Source: Rhynchopus euleeides
Lineage: Eukaryota > Euglenozoa > Diplonemea > Diplonemida > Diplonemidae
NCBI GenBank assembly: GCA_963210315.1
Contig: OY723273.1
Coordinates: forward strand, 2,170,001-2,234,000
Length of the DNA stretch: 64,000 nucleotides
Direction: 5' to 3'
Below are positions 10,610 through 20,080 of this stretch, one piece after another; position 1 is the first letter of the stretch, and every line of letters starts with the position of its first letter. The translations under genes and the position numbers were made by a program. A model generated the notes under the pieces. It saw only the letters and a list, made by a program, of their open reading frames with translations, made no database searches and was not told the DNA's origin.

Positions 10610-11680
10610 ATGGCCACTCTGGATTGGGACACCCTGAAGGTTCCCGACCCCGCCCACCCCGACAACGAGCCAGCAGAGCGTCGCCCCGAGTGCATATTCG
10701 AAACGTGCAATACTACACACACAGCCAGGACCGCATTCAGCTGCCACGACTGCGGTGGGACCACGGTCAGGACGTGCTTGAGAGAGCGCATCCCGGCGCA
10801 CGTCGTCCCCGAATGGCTCGAGGGCGCAGGGGACAGGGGCTGGGTGTGCCCCGAGTGCGCATGGGTCCGGCAGGCAGTCGACGAGGAGACCGCGGCGGAC
10901 CTGGCAGCAGCGACGGGCGAGCTAGGCGAGGACGGGGAGTACAGCGAGGCGGACAGCCAGAGTGGCACGGGCCTCCAGCACAGGGACGCACACCACCCCG
11001 CCGACTCGAACACCGATCTCCGCGTGGCGAACTCGCTGGAGTACCTGCTGAAATTGACAGGCCGGCTGGAGAAGGAACAGAAGGAGCTGAAGAAGACCGT
11101 GGAGACGCAGGCGAAGCAGATCGCCACCCTGCAGAAGGCGCTGCAGCGGACGGAGGCCGAGCTGCCCGCCGATTTCTCCGCCCACATCGTGTCGACCTGG
11201 GGATCGTCGATCGCCACTGTCCCCGGACGCAGGTTGGTGAAAGCTGAGGTATCCCGGGTTTTCCGACAGGCGGAGCTCAGCGATGCCCCGAGCTCACCAG
11301 ACTGGCAACACCAGCTCATCCAGGCCTTCGACGCTCTGTTTCAGACAATGGGACTGATCCGCGACGACGATGATCCGGATCGCTTTACCGAGGCCCTCCA
11401 CAAGACAATCGTCGTTATGAACTCGCACTTTCTCCTGAAGGGGCGCGCGGGCGCCCGCCTCTACCTGGCAAAGGCGAAGATTATGGACCCAGCGAAGTAC
11501 GATGCGGTGACACACGGGCGCCTACTCCGGGAGGGGCGGGCCACGCAGGACGACACACAGGAGAGGCGGGCCGCGTTTCAGGAGCGGTTCCTGCAGGAGC
11601 GTAACACGCAGGACCGCCCCGCGCCCTACTCGGGAAAGGGCCATCACAAAGGACGGGGGGGGAAAGGCAAGCGACAGTGA
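10610..11680 (+). CDS. gag: Gag-like protein of the DIRS-like element
   Basis: 356 residues from the ATG at 10610, the first after the leader repeats. Near the N-terminus is a zinc-ribbon/PHD-like cluster (CIFETC, then CHDC, then CPEC; about residues 25-80). Next come an acidic Gly/Ala/Glu segment, a clear heptad coiled coil (about 145-185: LLKLTGRLEKEQKELKKTV) and a helical domain; the tail is Lys/Gly/His-rich (SGKGHHKGRGGKGKRQ), suited to nucleic-acid binding. I assign Gag from position and composition, since DIRS Gag sequences are poorly conserved. The terminal TGA (11678-11680) is the only stop between this frame and the recombinase frame, so a Gag-recombinase fusion by readthrough is possible. 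Confidence 0.8.
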   Translation: MATLDWDTLKVPDPAHPDNEPAERRPECIFETCNTTHTARTAFSCHDCGGTTVRTCLRERIPAHVVPEWLEGAGDRGWVCPECAWVRQAVDEETAADLAAATGELGEDGEYSEADSQSGTGLQHRDAHHPADSNTDLRVANSLEYLLKLTGRLEKEQKELKKTVETQAKQIATLQKALQRTEAELPADFSAHIVSTWGSSIATVPGRRLVKAEVSRVFRQAELSDAPSSPDWQHQLIQAFDALFQTMGLIRDDDDPDRFTEALHKTIVVMNSHFLLKGRAGARLYLAKAKIMDPAKYDAVTHGRLLREGRATQDDTQERRAAFQERFLQERNTQDRPAPYSGKGHHKGRGGKGKRQ

Positions 11681-12700
11681 CTCCCCGACACCAGCAGGGG
11701 ACGCCCGCGGGCCACGACCCTCCCCCCCGCCGCGGTAGTGTATGTGAAGGCAGTACCATCTGCCCCCCCGTCAACAAGAGGACGCCCCCGCAAGACCGAG
11801 ACGAGCGTGACCCCGGAGGAAGCAACCACCATTCGCCAGGAACTGCAACACACCCTGGCCCAAGCCCTCGCACCCACATACTGGGGGGCCCTCCGCCGCA
11901 CATACGACAGGTACTCGCAGTTCCGGGAAGGGTGGATGAAAGCGGAGAGGCGAACACTGCCACACGACGAAGGGGCGGTGCTGTGGGTCACGAAGCAACG
12001 GAAGGACGGGCTATCAGTGCAGTCCGCCCTCCAGTACCTCAACAACCTTGCAGCAGCACTCAGACGCTTCGCAGCGTTCCCCCTCGACGGAAAACAAATT
12101 GTGGCGGACTACAGGCGGGCGCTGAAACGGGGAGGAGCACTACGACCACTGAAGCAAGCAGAACCAGCAACAGCCCACAACATCCGGGAGGCGCTAGCGA
12201 AGGAGCCACGTCCCCTCGTGAAACTGCTGCTCGGCATCATGTGGGGGGGTGCGGCAAGGGCCTCGGACGCACTGCGCTTGTATGTGAAGGACGTCACAGC
12301 GGAAAAGCGCAGCGAGCCGATATACGTGCGCTGGACCCAGTCGAAGGCGGACCCCTTCCACATGGGTCACATCACAGGGATCTCCCTGCCGAAGGACCTA
12401 CACCGTATCCTCCGACACCGCCTCCGCAGGGCGCGCAGAGCAGGAGAGACGAGACTGTTCCCGGCGGACGTCACCTACCGGACCGTGGTAAAAGCCGTCA
12501 AGCGGGCACGGAGGGGGCTCACGGCACACTCTCTGCGGAGGGGGGCACTCACACAGCTTGCGCGAAAGAACGTTCCACTGGAGGAGGTGCGCCTCCTCTC
12601 GAGACACGCGACGGTCGACGGTGTGATGCGTTACGTATCAGCGGCGGAAAACGCACACGCGCGCGAGACAGCACAGGTGTCGGCGAAGATCGAGTGGTGA
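11681..12700 (+). CDS. Tyrosine recombinase of the DIRS-like element
   Basis: An integrase of the phage lambda type that would insert the circular DNA copy of the element. The frame is continuous with Gag apart from one TGA and stops at 12698-12700. The N-terminal part (from about 11770) looks like a core-binding domain (LAPTYWGALRRTYDRYSQF). The catalytic residues are visible: Arg in GGAARASDALRL (codon 12256), His-x-x-Arg in HSLRRG (12527, 12536), the second His in LSRHAT and the Tyr nucleophile in MRYVS (12632). The first in-frame ATG (11936) would remove the core-binding region and the only upstream candidate is a GTG at 11738, so readthrough of the Gag stop or another recoding event is the simplest way to make a full enzyme. 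Catalytic residues look intact. Confidence 0.9.
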   Translation, partial: LPDTSRGRPRATTLPPAAVVYVKAVPSAPPSTRGRPRKTETSVTPEEATTIRQELQHTLAQALAPTYWGALRRTYDRYSQFREGWMKAERRTLPHDEGAVLWVTKQRKDGLSVQSALQYLNNLAAALRRFAAFPLDGKQIVADYRRALKRGGALRPLKQAEPATAHNIREALAKEPRPLVKLLLGIMWGGAARASDALRLYVKDVTAEKRSEPIYVRWTQSKADPFHMGHITGISLPKDLHRILRHRLRRARRAGETRLFPADVTYRTVVKAVKRARRGLTAHSLRRGALTQLARKNVPLEEVRLLSRHATVDGVMRYVSAAENAHARETAQVSAKIEW

Positions 12701-13341
12701 AGAAAAAACGACAGCAAGGGGGGACGACGCGCACACAGCCAAAACCCCTGACAGCAACCCACTTCCCGGGGACCACGAGGCTGTTCGCAGCGCGCCACTA
12801 CTACGAAGATGCCACATCCGACGAAGCCGCGTCCGACCCACCACCCAGTGATGAGGAAGCGTGGAGCGAGGTGGATAGCGCAGAGTCGTACGGTCCGGGT
12901 GTCGAGGACCTCTACGGGGAGGACTTGGGTGTGTGCACGGGGGGGAAGGTGATACGGCCAGCCAACGCGAAGACGGAGCTGTCGGAGGAAGAGGACTACA
13001 TCGCGGAGATCTGCACCTCGCGCCTCAATCTCAAGGAACTGCGACGGTTGGACAGCGAGGGTGAACTGACGGGGGTCTTGGACCTCATCACCAAGCCAGC
13101 CGCTTTCGCTGACGCACTGCTTCCCGAGGCCCGCCAAGAACTACGTAAAACGGGGAGGAAGGTATCACGCCACATGTTGCACCACCTGGACACCTTGGTT
13201 GAGTATGGCGTCCTGACGGAGGCGGATGCACACCCGTACCTCACGCTGCCAGCGGTCGCGATCATTCGCGGCTTCAGGCTGCCCCCGACGACACGTTTGT
13301 ATCCTGCACCTTGCCATACTTCGCCTCCACCTTGTATATGA
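12701..13341 (+). CDS. Acidic linker frame upstream of RT
   Basis: A frame -1 relative to the recombinase overlaps its end and runs on to a stop at 13339-13341. The part after the recombinase is Asp/Glu/Ser-rich (SDEEAWSEVDSAESYGPGVEDL) and then helical (LNLKELRRLDSEGELTGVLDLITKPAAFADALLPEARQEL spans about 13015-13140). No known domain is recognised. It lies where the N-terminal extension of RT would be and shares the RT frame, but stops at 13339 and 13486 separate the two. A slippery-looking AAAAAAC at 12703-12709 lies just after, not before, the recombinase stop. Confidence 0.5.
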
Positions 13342-13488
13342 CGGAGAGCGCCCTCCTTCCGCATCGTTGCGACTTCCCTGACAGCGAACTTATCCATGTC
13401 AGGGAAGACATGGGGATGATTGCGTTGGCCACCTGGGTGCTGTGCTGGTGGAGCTCCTTGCTCAACACCGTTGCTAGGAGCCTTCTAA

Positions 13489-14763
13489 TGGTCCAAGAAG
13501 TCTGGGGGCCAACGTTTCATCGTCGACGCAAGGCGGCTAAATGCACTGATGACACGCCCACCGGACATGCGTTTGCAGGACATCACGGAGGTGACACAGC
13601 GAGTGGCCGCGGCGAGCTGGGTGGTGATGGCAGATGCACGCAGCTGGTTCTACCAGTTCCCCGTACACAAGGAGATCCAACGCTATTTCGAAGTGCGCCT
13701 AGGCGGGGAGAGAAAGACATTCGTGAAGACCTTCCTGACTGTCATGTGCATGGGGTGGTCACATTCCCCGGCAATCGCGAACCGCAGCGCACGCGTGCTG
13801 CTCCCGCCAGAGCACGGAATAGTCTGGATTGACAACTTCATCGCTGTCGGAGACTCCCTACCAGAGGCACAGGCGAGGTACGCCGACTTCATCAGCCGCT
13901 GCGAGAAGGTGGGGGCCGCCCTGAACTTCGACGACACACAACACGGCGTGCCGCTGCAGGACTTCACAGTGTTCGGGATCCACTTCGACCTGACGCGACA
14001 CCGTTTCCACATGGACACAGCCTGGGTGCAAAAAGTCCTCGGACGGGAAGAGTACAAGGAAGTCGTCAACGGCCACACGACACCACGCAGGGCGTTCAGA
14101 GTATTCGGGTCTTTCGTCTGGCAGTCGTATGTGATGCGGACACCGATGTGTTACATGCCAGCCGTGTTGTCCTTCGTGCGGCGCATCGCGAAGCAGACGC
14201 ACTCAAACAACGCCCGATGGGACTCCAGGGTCGCAGGACCTCCGTCGGTGCAGGCGGAGACAGTGGCGCGGGCACGCCTCATCGAGGACAACGAGTGGTA
14301 TACGCCGCAGAACCCGCCACCGACCATTGAGCTCTGGACAGACGCGTCATCCACGGCGTGGGCGGCGGTGCTCGTGCTGCCGGGAGGGGAGTCAGTGTCC
14401 CAAGGGGCGTTCGAAGGGAGCGACGCGGACACGAACATCTTCCTGAAGGAAGCGTATGCAGTGTGGCAGGGGGTGCGCATGATGCAGCGTGTGAGGGAGG
14501 CAAGCGTAACCTGCCACATAGACAACCTCGGCCTGGTGTTCGCGCTCCGGAAGGGCCACTGCGCCAACTACCGAGGCAACCTCCTGCTGCAGGAGATATA
14601 CACAACAGCGCGCCGCCAGCAGATACGACTTATTCCACACTGGGTTGCGACCCACGACCAACGCGCAGACGCGTACACGCGAGGGACGCAGGCCACACAC
14701 CCCGTGGAGTTGCCACCAGTGTCGATGCCACCTACACTTTTACCAGCGCGCCCGCCTCGTTGA
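13489..14763 (+). CDS. Reverse transcriptase-RNase H of the DIRS-like element
   Basis: It copies the element RNA into DNA and removes the RNA strand. The frame opens after TAA at 13486-13488 and stops at TGA 14761-14763, with no ATG before 13549. RT motifs in order: GGQRFIVDARRLNALM, motif A DARSWFYQFPV, motif B region GWSHSPAIANRSAR, motif C IVWIDNFIAVG (Asp-Asn in place of Asp-Asp, which is common in DIRS elements). RNase H follows with ELWTDASSTAWAAVL, an essential Glu in LKEAYAVW, Asp in CHIDNLGLVF and Asp in HDQRADAYTRG. The N-terminal fingers are missing or scrambled between 13341 and 13488, so this copy is probably defective or needs recoding. Confidence 0.9.
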   Translation, partial: WSKKSGGQRFIVDARRLNALMTRPPDMRLQDITEVTQRVAAASWVVMADARSWFYQFPVHKEIQRYFEVRLGGERKTFVKTFLTVMCMGWSHSPAIANRSARVLLPPEHGIVWIDNFIAVGDSLPEAQARYADFISRCEKVGAALNFDDTQHGVPLQDFTVFGIHFDLTRHRFHMDTAWVQKVLGREEYKEVVNGHTTPRRAFRVFGSFVWQSYVMRTPMCYMPAVLSFVRRIAKQTHSNNARWDSRVAGPPSVQAETVARARLIEDNEWYTPQNPPPTIELWTDASSTAWAAVLVLPGGESVSQGAFEGSDADTNIFLKEAYAVWQGVRMMQRVREASVTCHIDNLGLVFALRKGHCANYRGNLLLQEIYTTARRQQIRLIPHWVATHDQRADAYTRGTQATHPVELPPVSMPPTLLPARPPR

Positions 14764-14800
14764 GAACGAGACGGACACGTCCCTCCGGATGAGGGTCCTG

Positions 14801-15065
14801 GTGTAGAAGCGTCAACGCAACAAACAAAAGGAAATTCATCAGAGCGGTTGTAGCTGTGAAGTGATAGGGCGCTTTTTAAGCACACTCGTGTGAGCGGAAA
14901 GCGCCCCACCACAGCTGCAACCAAACGTGCTCTATACACTAACCCCACCCTTCATCAGGCTCAGGGTGTGATCAGTTCAGGGTTTTGTGTGTAGAAGCGT
15001 CAACGCAACAAACAAAAGGAAATTCATCAGAGCGGTTGTAGCTGTGAAGTGATAGGGCGCTTTTT
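14801..15065 (+). repeat. Split direct repeats B1-A2-B2 (right end)
   Basis: B1 (14801-14877) and B2 (15008-15065) share the block CAAACAAAAGGAAATTCATC to GATAGGGCGCTTTTT; between them A2 repeats the left end. After B2 the sequence diverges to GAGAACATG, marking the element boundary. Confidence 0.9.
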
Positions 15066-15844
15066 GAGAACATGTGTGTCTTCCCACACACACAACCCCC
15101 CCCAAACCCCAACCCGGCAACTCCACCCGCCCCCCTCAATCTCGCGCCTCGCCCCTACCAATCCCACCCAACCCCAATGCAACAAGCCAGCAAGAGCGCG
15201 TTTTGTTTTTTTGTGTCTCTTCTGCATCCACGGCAGGGCTCCAACATCGCATGAGTGAAATCAGAAATACGCTGGAAGTAGTCACGTCGGGGGACAGCGT
15301 GCATACTCCATCGATTGATCCCGCCACCCCCACCCATGGAAAATATATCAACTCATGAAAGGCTTGCTCAAGGCAAGGCAGGAGCCCTGCCGTGAGGCAG
15401 ACGCTCCCCCCAGCCCAACCCCCTGCCCCTGCCCCTGCCCTCCCTCACCAATCCAACCTGCTACCTTTGACCACACCCCACTGTGCTGGGCCGACGATTT
15501 GATGACCCAGCTCTCGCGAGCGGAGAGGTCGTACGGCTCTGCCTTGCATAATTCTCCCGACCCAGACCCCCCAGCCCCCACCTCCCCCCGGAACTATATT
15601 ATCCCGTGATCACTGACCATCCAGACATTCACCACCCCGTTCATCCGCAGATGCACACACCCCCTGCGCGCACAGTTCTTGTTTTGTCAGTTTGGGTGGA
15701 GGCAACTCAGGATTATTTTCACTGTGTGGGATTCTTGCGAAAGTTTCGCATGCCCCGGCAGGGCTGCGGGTAGGGGGGGGGGGTGGGAGGTGGTGTCGGC
15801 GTTCGAAGAATGGGGGTGAGCACAGCGCAGGAGAACTGTTGCAG
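15066..15844. other. No gene seen
   Basis: C-rich sequence with CCCAACCCC-type runs (15090-15180) and CCCTGCCC repeats (15418-15450), and a G run at 15773-15783. Nothing with coding character. Confidence 0.5.
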
Positions 15845-16790
15845 CAGGGGATAAGATAGGTCTGGTTTTCCGGTTTTCAAAACCAGGGTTTCCCGGTTTC
15901 CGGTTTTCTGGGGAAAAAAAAAAGGCCGATCGGATTTTCGCCGGTTTTTGGGGAACCTTTGTGACAGTCAACCAGTGGGAACATTAGCCAAAAAAATATG
16001 GAAAGTGACCCCATCGTGATCCGCACGGAGCTCAAACAGTCAAAAGAAAGCAGAGAAGCGGAGAAAAGGAGCCCAGCGGGACCCGGTGGGTGGTGATGTC
16101 CTCGTCATGCGGGTCTTCCCTGTTTGAAGTTTCGAGATACTCCGGTAGCTTGATCATTCCGACCGCACCGTACTCTTTCTGGGCGGCTTGCCGAGCGCAT
16201 GCACTCAATCTCGTTGCGGTGCACACTGCCAAGGACCACCCTGTCATCCACGCAAGCTACGACCTTGTCTCGAGCACGTTTGCCTTGCTGGGGATGGCAC
16301 ATGCAAACTCCGATGTTTTCGGGAGTGCATGTCCGCTTTGGAGAGGATCGACGGATTCGGGTTCTGGCGGGACCGCGATTTGTGCAGTGTTGGAGACACC
16401 CGCTGGTGTTCGCATGAGCGCACGTTGTGCGCATCGTCTGACTGACTGCCTCAAGGGGGTGGTCATGCAACAAGCTCGACCATGAAGGTAGTTGCCCTTC
16501 GTGAGGCGTACCAGCAGAGCAGCACCCTCAGGGGGGTTTGTCCTGATGCGGGAGGTGATGCGAAGCCGCGCTCCGTCAGTACGTGGACGCATTGAAAGCT
16601 CAGTTCCGTCCCTTCGGGGAGCTGCGTGGAGCAACACGCCACTGCTGTTCGGCAGAGCCTGGTCCAGCCGTGTTAGGTGTGATTCTGAGAGGGTTTGCGC
16701 GGGTCGCGCGCGCCGAAGGCGCGCGCGAAAAATTTCAAAACCAGAAAAACCGGAAAACGGCGCCAGAAAAAAAGTCTATCTTATACCCTG
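15845..16790 (+). mobile_element. hAT-type element A (946 bp) with transposase remnant
   Basis: Begins CAGGGGATAAGATAGG and ends CTATCTTATACCCTG, giving imperfect inverted repeats of about 15 bases. Flanks share GTTGCAG (7 bp). The outer ~60 bp at the left (CCGGTTTTC/AAAACCAGGG runs) and ~100 bp at the right (including a GCGCGCGCCGAAGGCGCGCGC hairpin) recur in element B at 21370. Degenerate transposase coding DNA lies in the middle. Confidence 0.8.
16090..16485 (+). pseudogene. hAT transposase fragment, frameshifted
   Basis: One frame reads FWAACRAHALNLV then HPVIHASYDLVSSTFALLG, matching the C-x2-H-x-LNL block of the hAT catalytic domain and the helix after it. The next frame carries CSVGDTRWCSHERTL, matching the downstream TRW block. 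The two lie in different frames and the N- and C-terminal parts are absent, so this is a broken transposase. The DNA from about 16010 to 16130 is also similar to 21610-21750 in element B. Confidence 0.7.
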
Positions 16791-17091
16791 GTTGCAGTGC
16801 AAAAAAAAAACAAACTCCCCTCACGACGGCAGAAGGGTGTCCGGGGGGGGGGGGGGGGATGCTGTCGCAATCGACGAATGCCCTGCAAACCCGCAATCCC
16901 GGGTTTTGTTTTGCGGGTTTTCCTTCATGTTGGACCACCCACCGGTCTGCCGCAGTAGTGCAGAGGAGTTCATCGGTGCATTCTCGCTGATACATAGTTG
17001 TGGGGGGGGGGGGGTTAGGGAATCGCCCCAAAGATATTTCGCGAAGAGTGAAATCGCAAAAAAACACCCCCCCCCCCCCCCAACTCGCGTT
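16791..17091. other. No gene seen; homopolymer runs
   Basis: Contains poly-A (16801-16810), poly-G (16843-16858, 17001-17013) and poly-C (17067-17081) tracts between two transposons. Confidence 0.5.
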
Positions 17092-17399
17092 CACCACGGA
17101 CTAGTCGGGCAGTGACGGGTGGGGTCGACTAGTCGGGACGACGGGTGAAAACTCGACAGGCGGCACCCGTCGACTCGACGGGTGGACCCGTCGAGTCGAC
17201 GGGTGCCACCCGTCGGCACGACGGGTGAACCTGCTGAAACGACGGGTGTTCCAGCCATTTCCTGTTGATATGGGCCAATTTCCATTGAAAACTAGGGGAG
17301 TACCTTGCATGGCATCAGGTTATTTTTCACGCCGAACTATCTTCCCTGCACAGACCCACCCCCCATTACTTTCCATTTACAATTCCTAGTTGGTGATGG
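17092..17399 (+). repeat. Left inverted repeat of the 3-kb transposon
   Basis: Palindromic CGACGGGTG/CACCCGTCG array (17115-17255), followed by a unique part running through GATATGGGCCAATTTCC and ACAGACCCACCCCCC to GTTGGTGATGGGG. Confidence 0.85.
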
Positions 17400-17666
17400 G
17401 GCCTCAAGTGCATGTGCGACGGCTGTTCCCGTGGATTTTCATTGTTCGAGGGATCTTGACTCTGACAAACTGTGTCAGTTTGACAGAGCAACCTACTTCA
17501 TGAAGGTGATCACTTTTCTGCCAGGCAAATTTTCGCCCCAGCCCCCAACCCTTGCACAACCCACAAGGCAGTCTCCAAGATACCGTACCCTCATCACCAC
17601 CCAGGCCAAGATACCCCAAGATACCATCATCACCACCCAGGCCACCCAGACGAGCCACACCAATCA

Positions 17667-19608
17667 ATGCCAGCGGCAAAGCGTACTGCAGCGCAGGCCC
17701 TCGCCAGCGCTGTGGACATGACGGTGTTTGTACGTGCTTGGATCAACACGTATGTTGTCGAGCGTGATGCTGATGGGTTGAGCCACATGGCCCTGAAGCA
17801 GCTTCTCGGCAAGCTGGCGGATACTACCATCAAGTCGACTGATCCCATCATCAGTCTTGCCCTGTACAAAAAGTATGAGAAGCTGGGGGGTGGGGTGATC
17901 AGCAAGTCGACCGCGAAGGAGGGTCGCACGATGTACGCTGCCCGTGTCAATAGCGGGTCAGACATCGAGTTTGTCGGGTTGGGCCTCCGGAAGAGCAACG
18001 GGAAGGACCACCCGACAGGGCTCAAGGAGATGGCCGACGCCTGCCCCGCGGCACTGCAGCTATGGTGAAGCTGTACGAGGCGGAGAAGAAACAGGCACAG
18101 AAGACCCAGCAGAGCAGGCTGGCCGTAGGAATTTTCGACGGTGCCTTCGCAACACGGTTGGTGACAGTTGCCGATTAGCAGAAGGATGAGTACAGAACGT
18201 GGTTCACGTTCAACTTCCTGAAGCAAATCGCAAGAGTGCAGAGAGGGGTTTTCGAAAAGGCGAACGTGATGTTTCGGCTCGCCTGCTTAGGGTAGCAGGG
18301 GACCATCTTGAGCTGTGGTCGGCATTTAGTAAGATGGGGTCATCTTCGCACAGGAGCGCGTTTTGTACCACACCACGAAATGACTGGTTGAAACAGCTCC
18401 ACGCCTGCCACAGGGCTAGCATCCAGGAACTTCATGAAGCTGGGTTTGAGAGCCTGTACGCAGGGGTGTTCACCTCCACAGCGTACACGATCACACCCCC
18501 TGCACGACATAAACGGGTTCATCGCAATACTCGCAGAGATCTTGCCTGATGGACCTGCCGTGCAGAAGGCTGTCCTTGGCAGCTCAACGTGTTCCAACAT
18601 GACGGGAAACCAGGTCAGAGATGTTCTGAGTCGCTTACTCACCATTGCCAAGACGAAGGGGTGCAGCATCTACTCTGTATTGTAATGGAAATGCTTGTGC
18701 ATTTCCGCTACAACGACATCCCCATCAAGTACCACCAGGAGGGAAAGTGCGCGAAAGAGTTCATCTTCTCGCTCATCGCAATGCACATCCTTGTGTTTGT
18801 CCTGGAGTGGGTGTCACCTGGGAGAACATCCGAGGGGCGTGGTGTTACATATATCCATATTCGATGAGCCACTGGTTTGATCCAGAAGATGCACACCCCC
18901 TCGCCCTGAGTGACGAGGAACTGGAGAGGGGGAATGGCGTCTCCAAACGCCATGCCCTGAGGGTGACATCGCAGCAGACCGCCGAACGGGACCTGCTGCT
19001 CTTCGAAATGCAGAGGACCAAAGGCAAGGGGTGCGGCCTGCTGGACCAACCGACCCTCCTGAAGTTCGGCGCGATAAAGCTTTGCCGCCGTGTCACTGCG
19101 AGGAACGCTTGTTGGAAGGGAGCAACGGCAGCACTGCAGCGGAGACTCGAGTCCCTCGGCCTTGGATCTCACGTCACAAAAAGGGGGCGATGGGGCCAAC
19201 AATTTCTGGGCGACCCGGAAAACACCACTCCAAAGGCAACGCTGCTCGCATGCATCTGCAAGTCCAAATCCTGGGGCAACAGCGAGGATGTGCCAGAAGT
19301 GCCAGAACCAACGCCATCCGGTACAGTGCCTGTGCAGCAGCATATCTGCATTGTGTGCTCCAAAGTTGCCCACACGAGAGAAGCACTGTTTGCGCATTAT
19401 GATGCTGCACATCGGCCGCAAAACAACGCGCCGTGTCAGACCTGCACTGTCACATGCCAGGAGTGCGGCAAACGGACAACCGAAGGGACTGAGCCAGCAC
19501 TACCTCAGTCACCATTCGCGCGTGCTGAAAAAGCGTTGCTGTGTTTGTTTCGAGCTCTTTAAAACCACTGTAAAGCGCGACGAGCACATGAGATCCGCGC
19601 ACCCGTAA
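17667..19608 (+). pseudogene. Decayed transposase-like gene with C2H2 fingers
   Basis: The only gene-like DNA inside the 3-kb transposon, now split among frames. The best N-terminal piece (17667-18068, starting at an ATG, MPAAKRTAAQALASAVD) gives 133 residues with no family I recognise. Short helical pieces follow (18063-18176 MVKLYEAEKKQAQKTQ; 18505-18685), then 18867-19560 and an overlapping frame ending with TAA at 19606-19608. The C-terminal part holds C2H2 fingers: CIVCSKVAHTREALFAHYDAAH (C-x2-C-x12-H-x4-H), a second broken by a frame change near 19480 (CQECGKRTT, then LSQHYLSHH), and CCVCFELFKTTVKRDEHMRSAH. It probably encoded the DNA-binding protein that recognised the terminal repeats; no catalytic motif can be named. 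Introns could explain some but not all of the stops. Confidence 0.6.
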
Positions 19609-19775
19609 GTGAGGGGGGGGGGTGTTTGGCAGTTCAGGTACGTAGGTGATTTTGTTTGTCCTCGAGAGCGGAGTGACGTCGTGGGAGGGAGTTGTTTTGA
19701 GGCCCCACCCCCAGGCCCCCTGCCCACCTGGATGGCTCACCCCCCTCCTGGTGGTCCACCGGTGGGCAGCCCCTT

Positions 19776-20080
19776 CACCAACTAGGAATTGTAAATGGAA
19801 AGTAATGGGGGGGTGGGTCTGTGCAGGGAAGATAGTTCGGCGTGAAAAATAACCTGATGCCATGCAAGGTACTCCCCTAGTTTTCAATGGAAATTGGCCC
19901 ATATCAACAGGAAATGGCTGGAACACCCGTCGTTTCAGCAGGTTCACCCGTCGTGCCGACGGGTGCCACCCGTCGACTCGACGGGTCCACCCGTCGAGTC
20001 GACGGGTGCCACCCGTCGTTTCACCCGTCGTCATTTCACCCGTCGTCCCGACTAGTCGTCCGGGCGACTAGTCCGTGGTG
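19776..20080 (-). repeat. Right inverted repeat of the 3-kb transposon
   Basis: Reverse complement of 17092-17399 with small length differences in the CACCCGTCG array. Confidence 0.85.

Larger units (their letters stand above)
10149..15065 (+). mobile_element. DIRS-like tyrosine-recombinase retrotransposon
   Basis: A 4.9-kb element with split direct repeats in the A1 - internal - B1 A2 B2 arrangement of the PAT/Ngaro/VIPER side of the DIRS order: A1 10149-10285, B1 14801-14877, A2 14878-15007, B2 15008-15065. It encodes, in order, Gag, tyrosine recombinase and RT-RNase H. Recombinase ahead of RT is, as I recall, the arrangement of kinetoplastid VIPER elements; DIRS1 and Ngaro carry it last. 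No target duplication is expected, because recombinase integration makes none. A solo A+B repeat at 35888 shows the family is dispersed here. A frame break before the RT motifs suggests this copy is not fully intact. Confidence 0.9.
17092..20080 (+). mobile_element. 3-kb DNA transposon with ~300-bp inverted repeats
   Basis: CACCACGGACTAGTCG begins at 17092 and its complement ends at 20080. The inverted repeats continue to about 17399 and from 19776, with high identity apart from small indels. The outer ~150 bp of each arm is packed with CGACGGGTG and CACCCGTCG units in alternating orientation. There is no clear target duplication (flanks end GTT and begin TTG). Dense subterminal repeats and a CAC start recall CACTA/EnSpm elements, but the superfamily is unproven. 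Confidence 0.8.

Noticed and set aside
11677..12700. Frame overlapping the recombinase in another phase
   Set aside because: The recombinase frame carries every catalytic motif; the overlapping frame is low-complexity Arg/Gly/Thr. Only its part after 12700 is kept as the linker.
12703..12709. AAAAAAC slippery heptamer as a -1 frameshift site between recombinase and RT
   Set aside because: It starts three bases after the recombinase stop codon, so a ribosome in the recombinase frame would not reach it.
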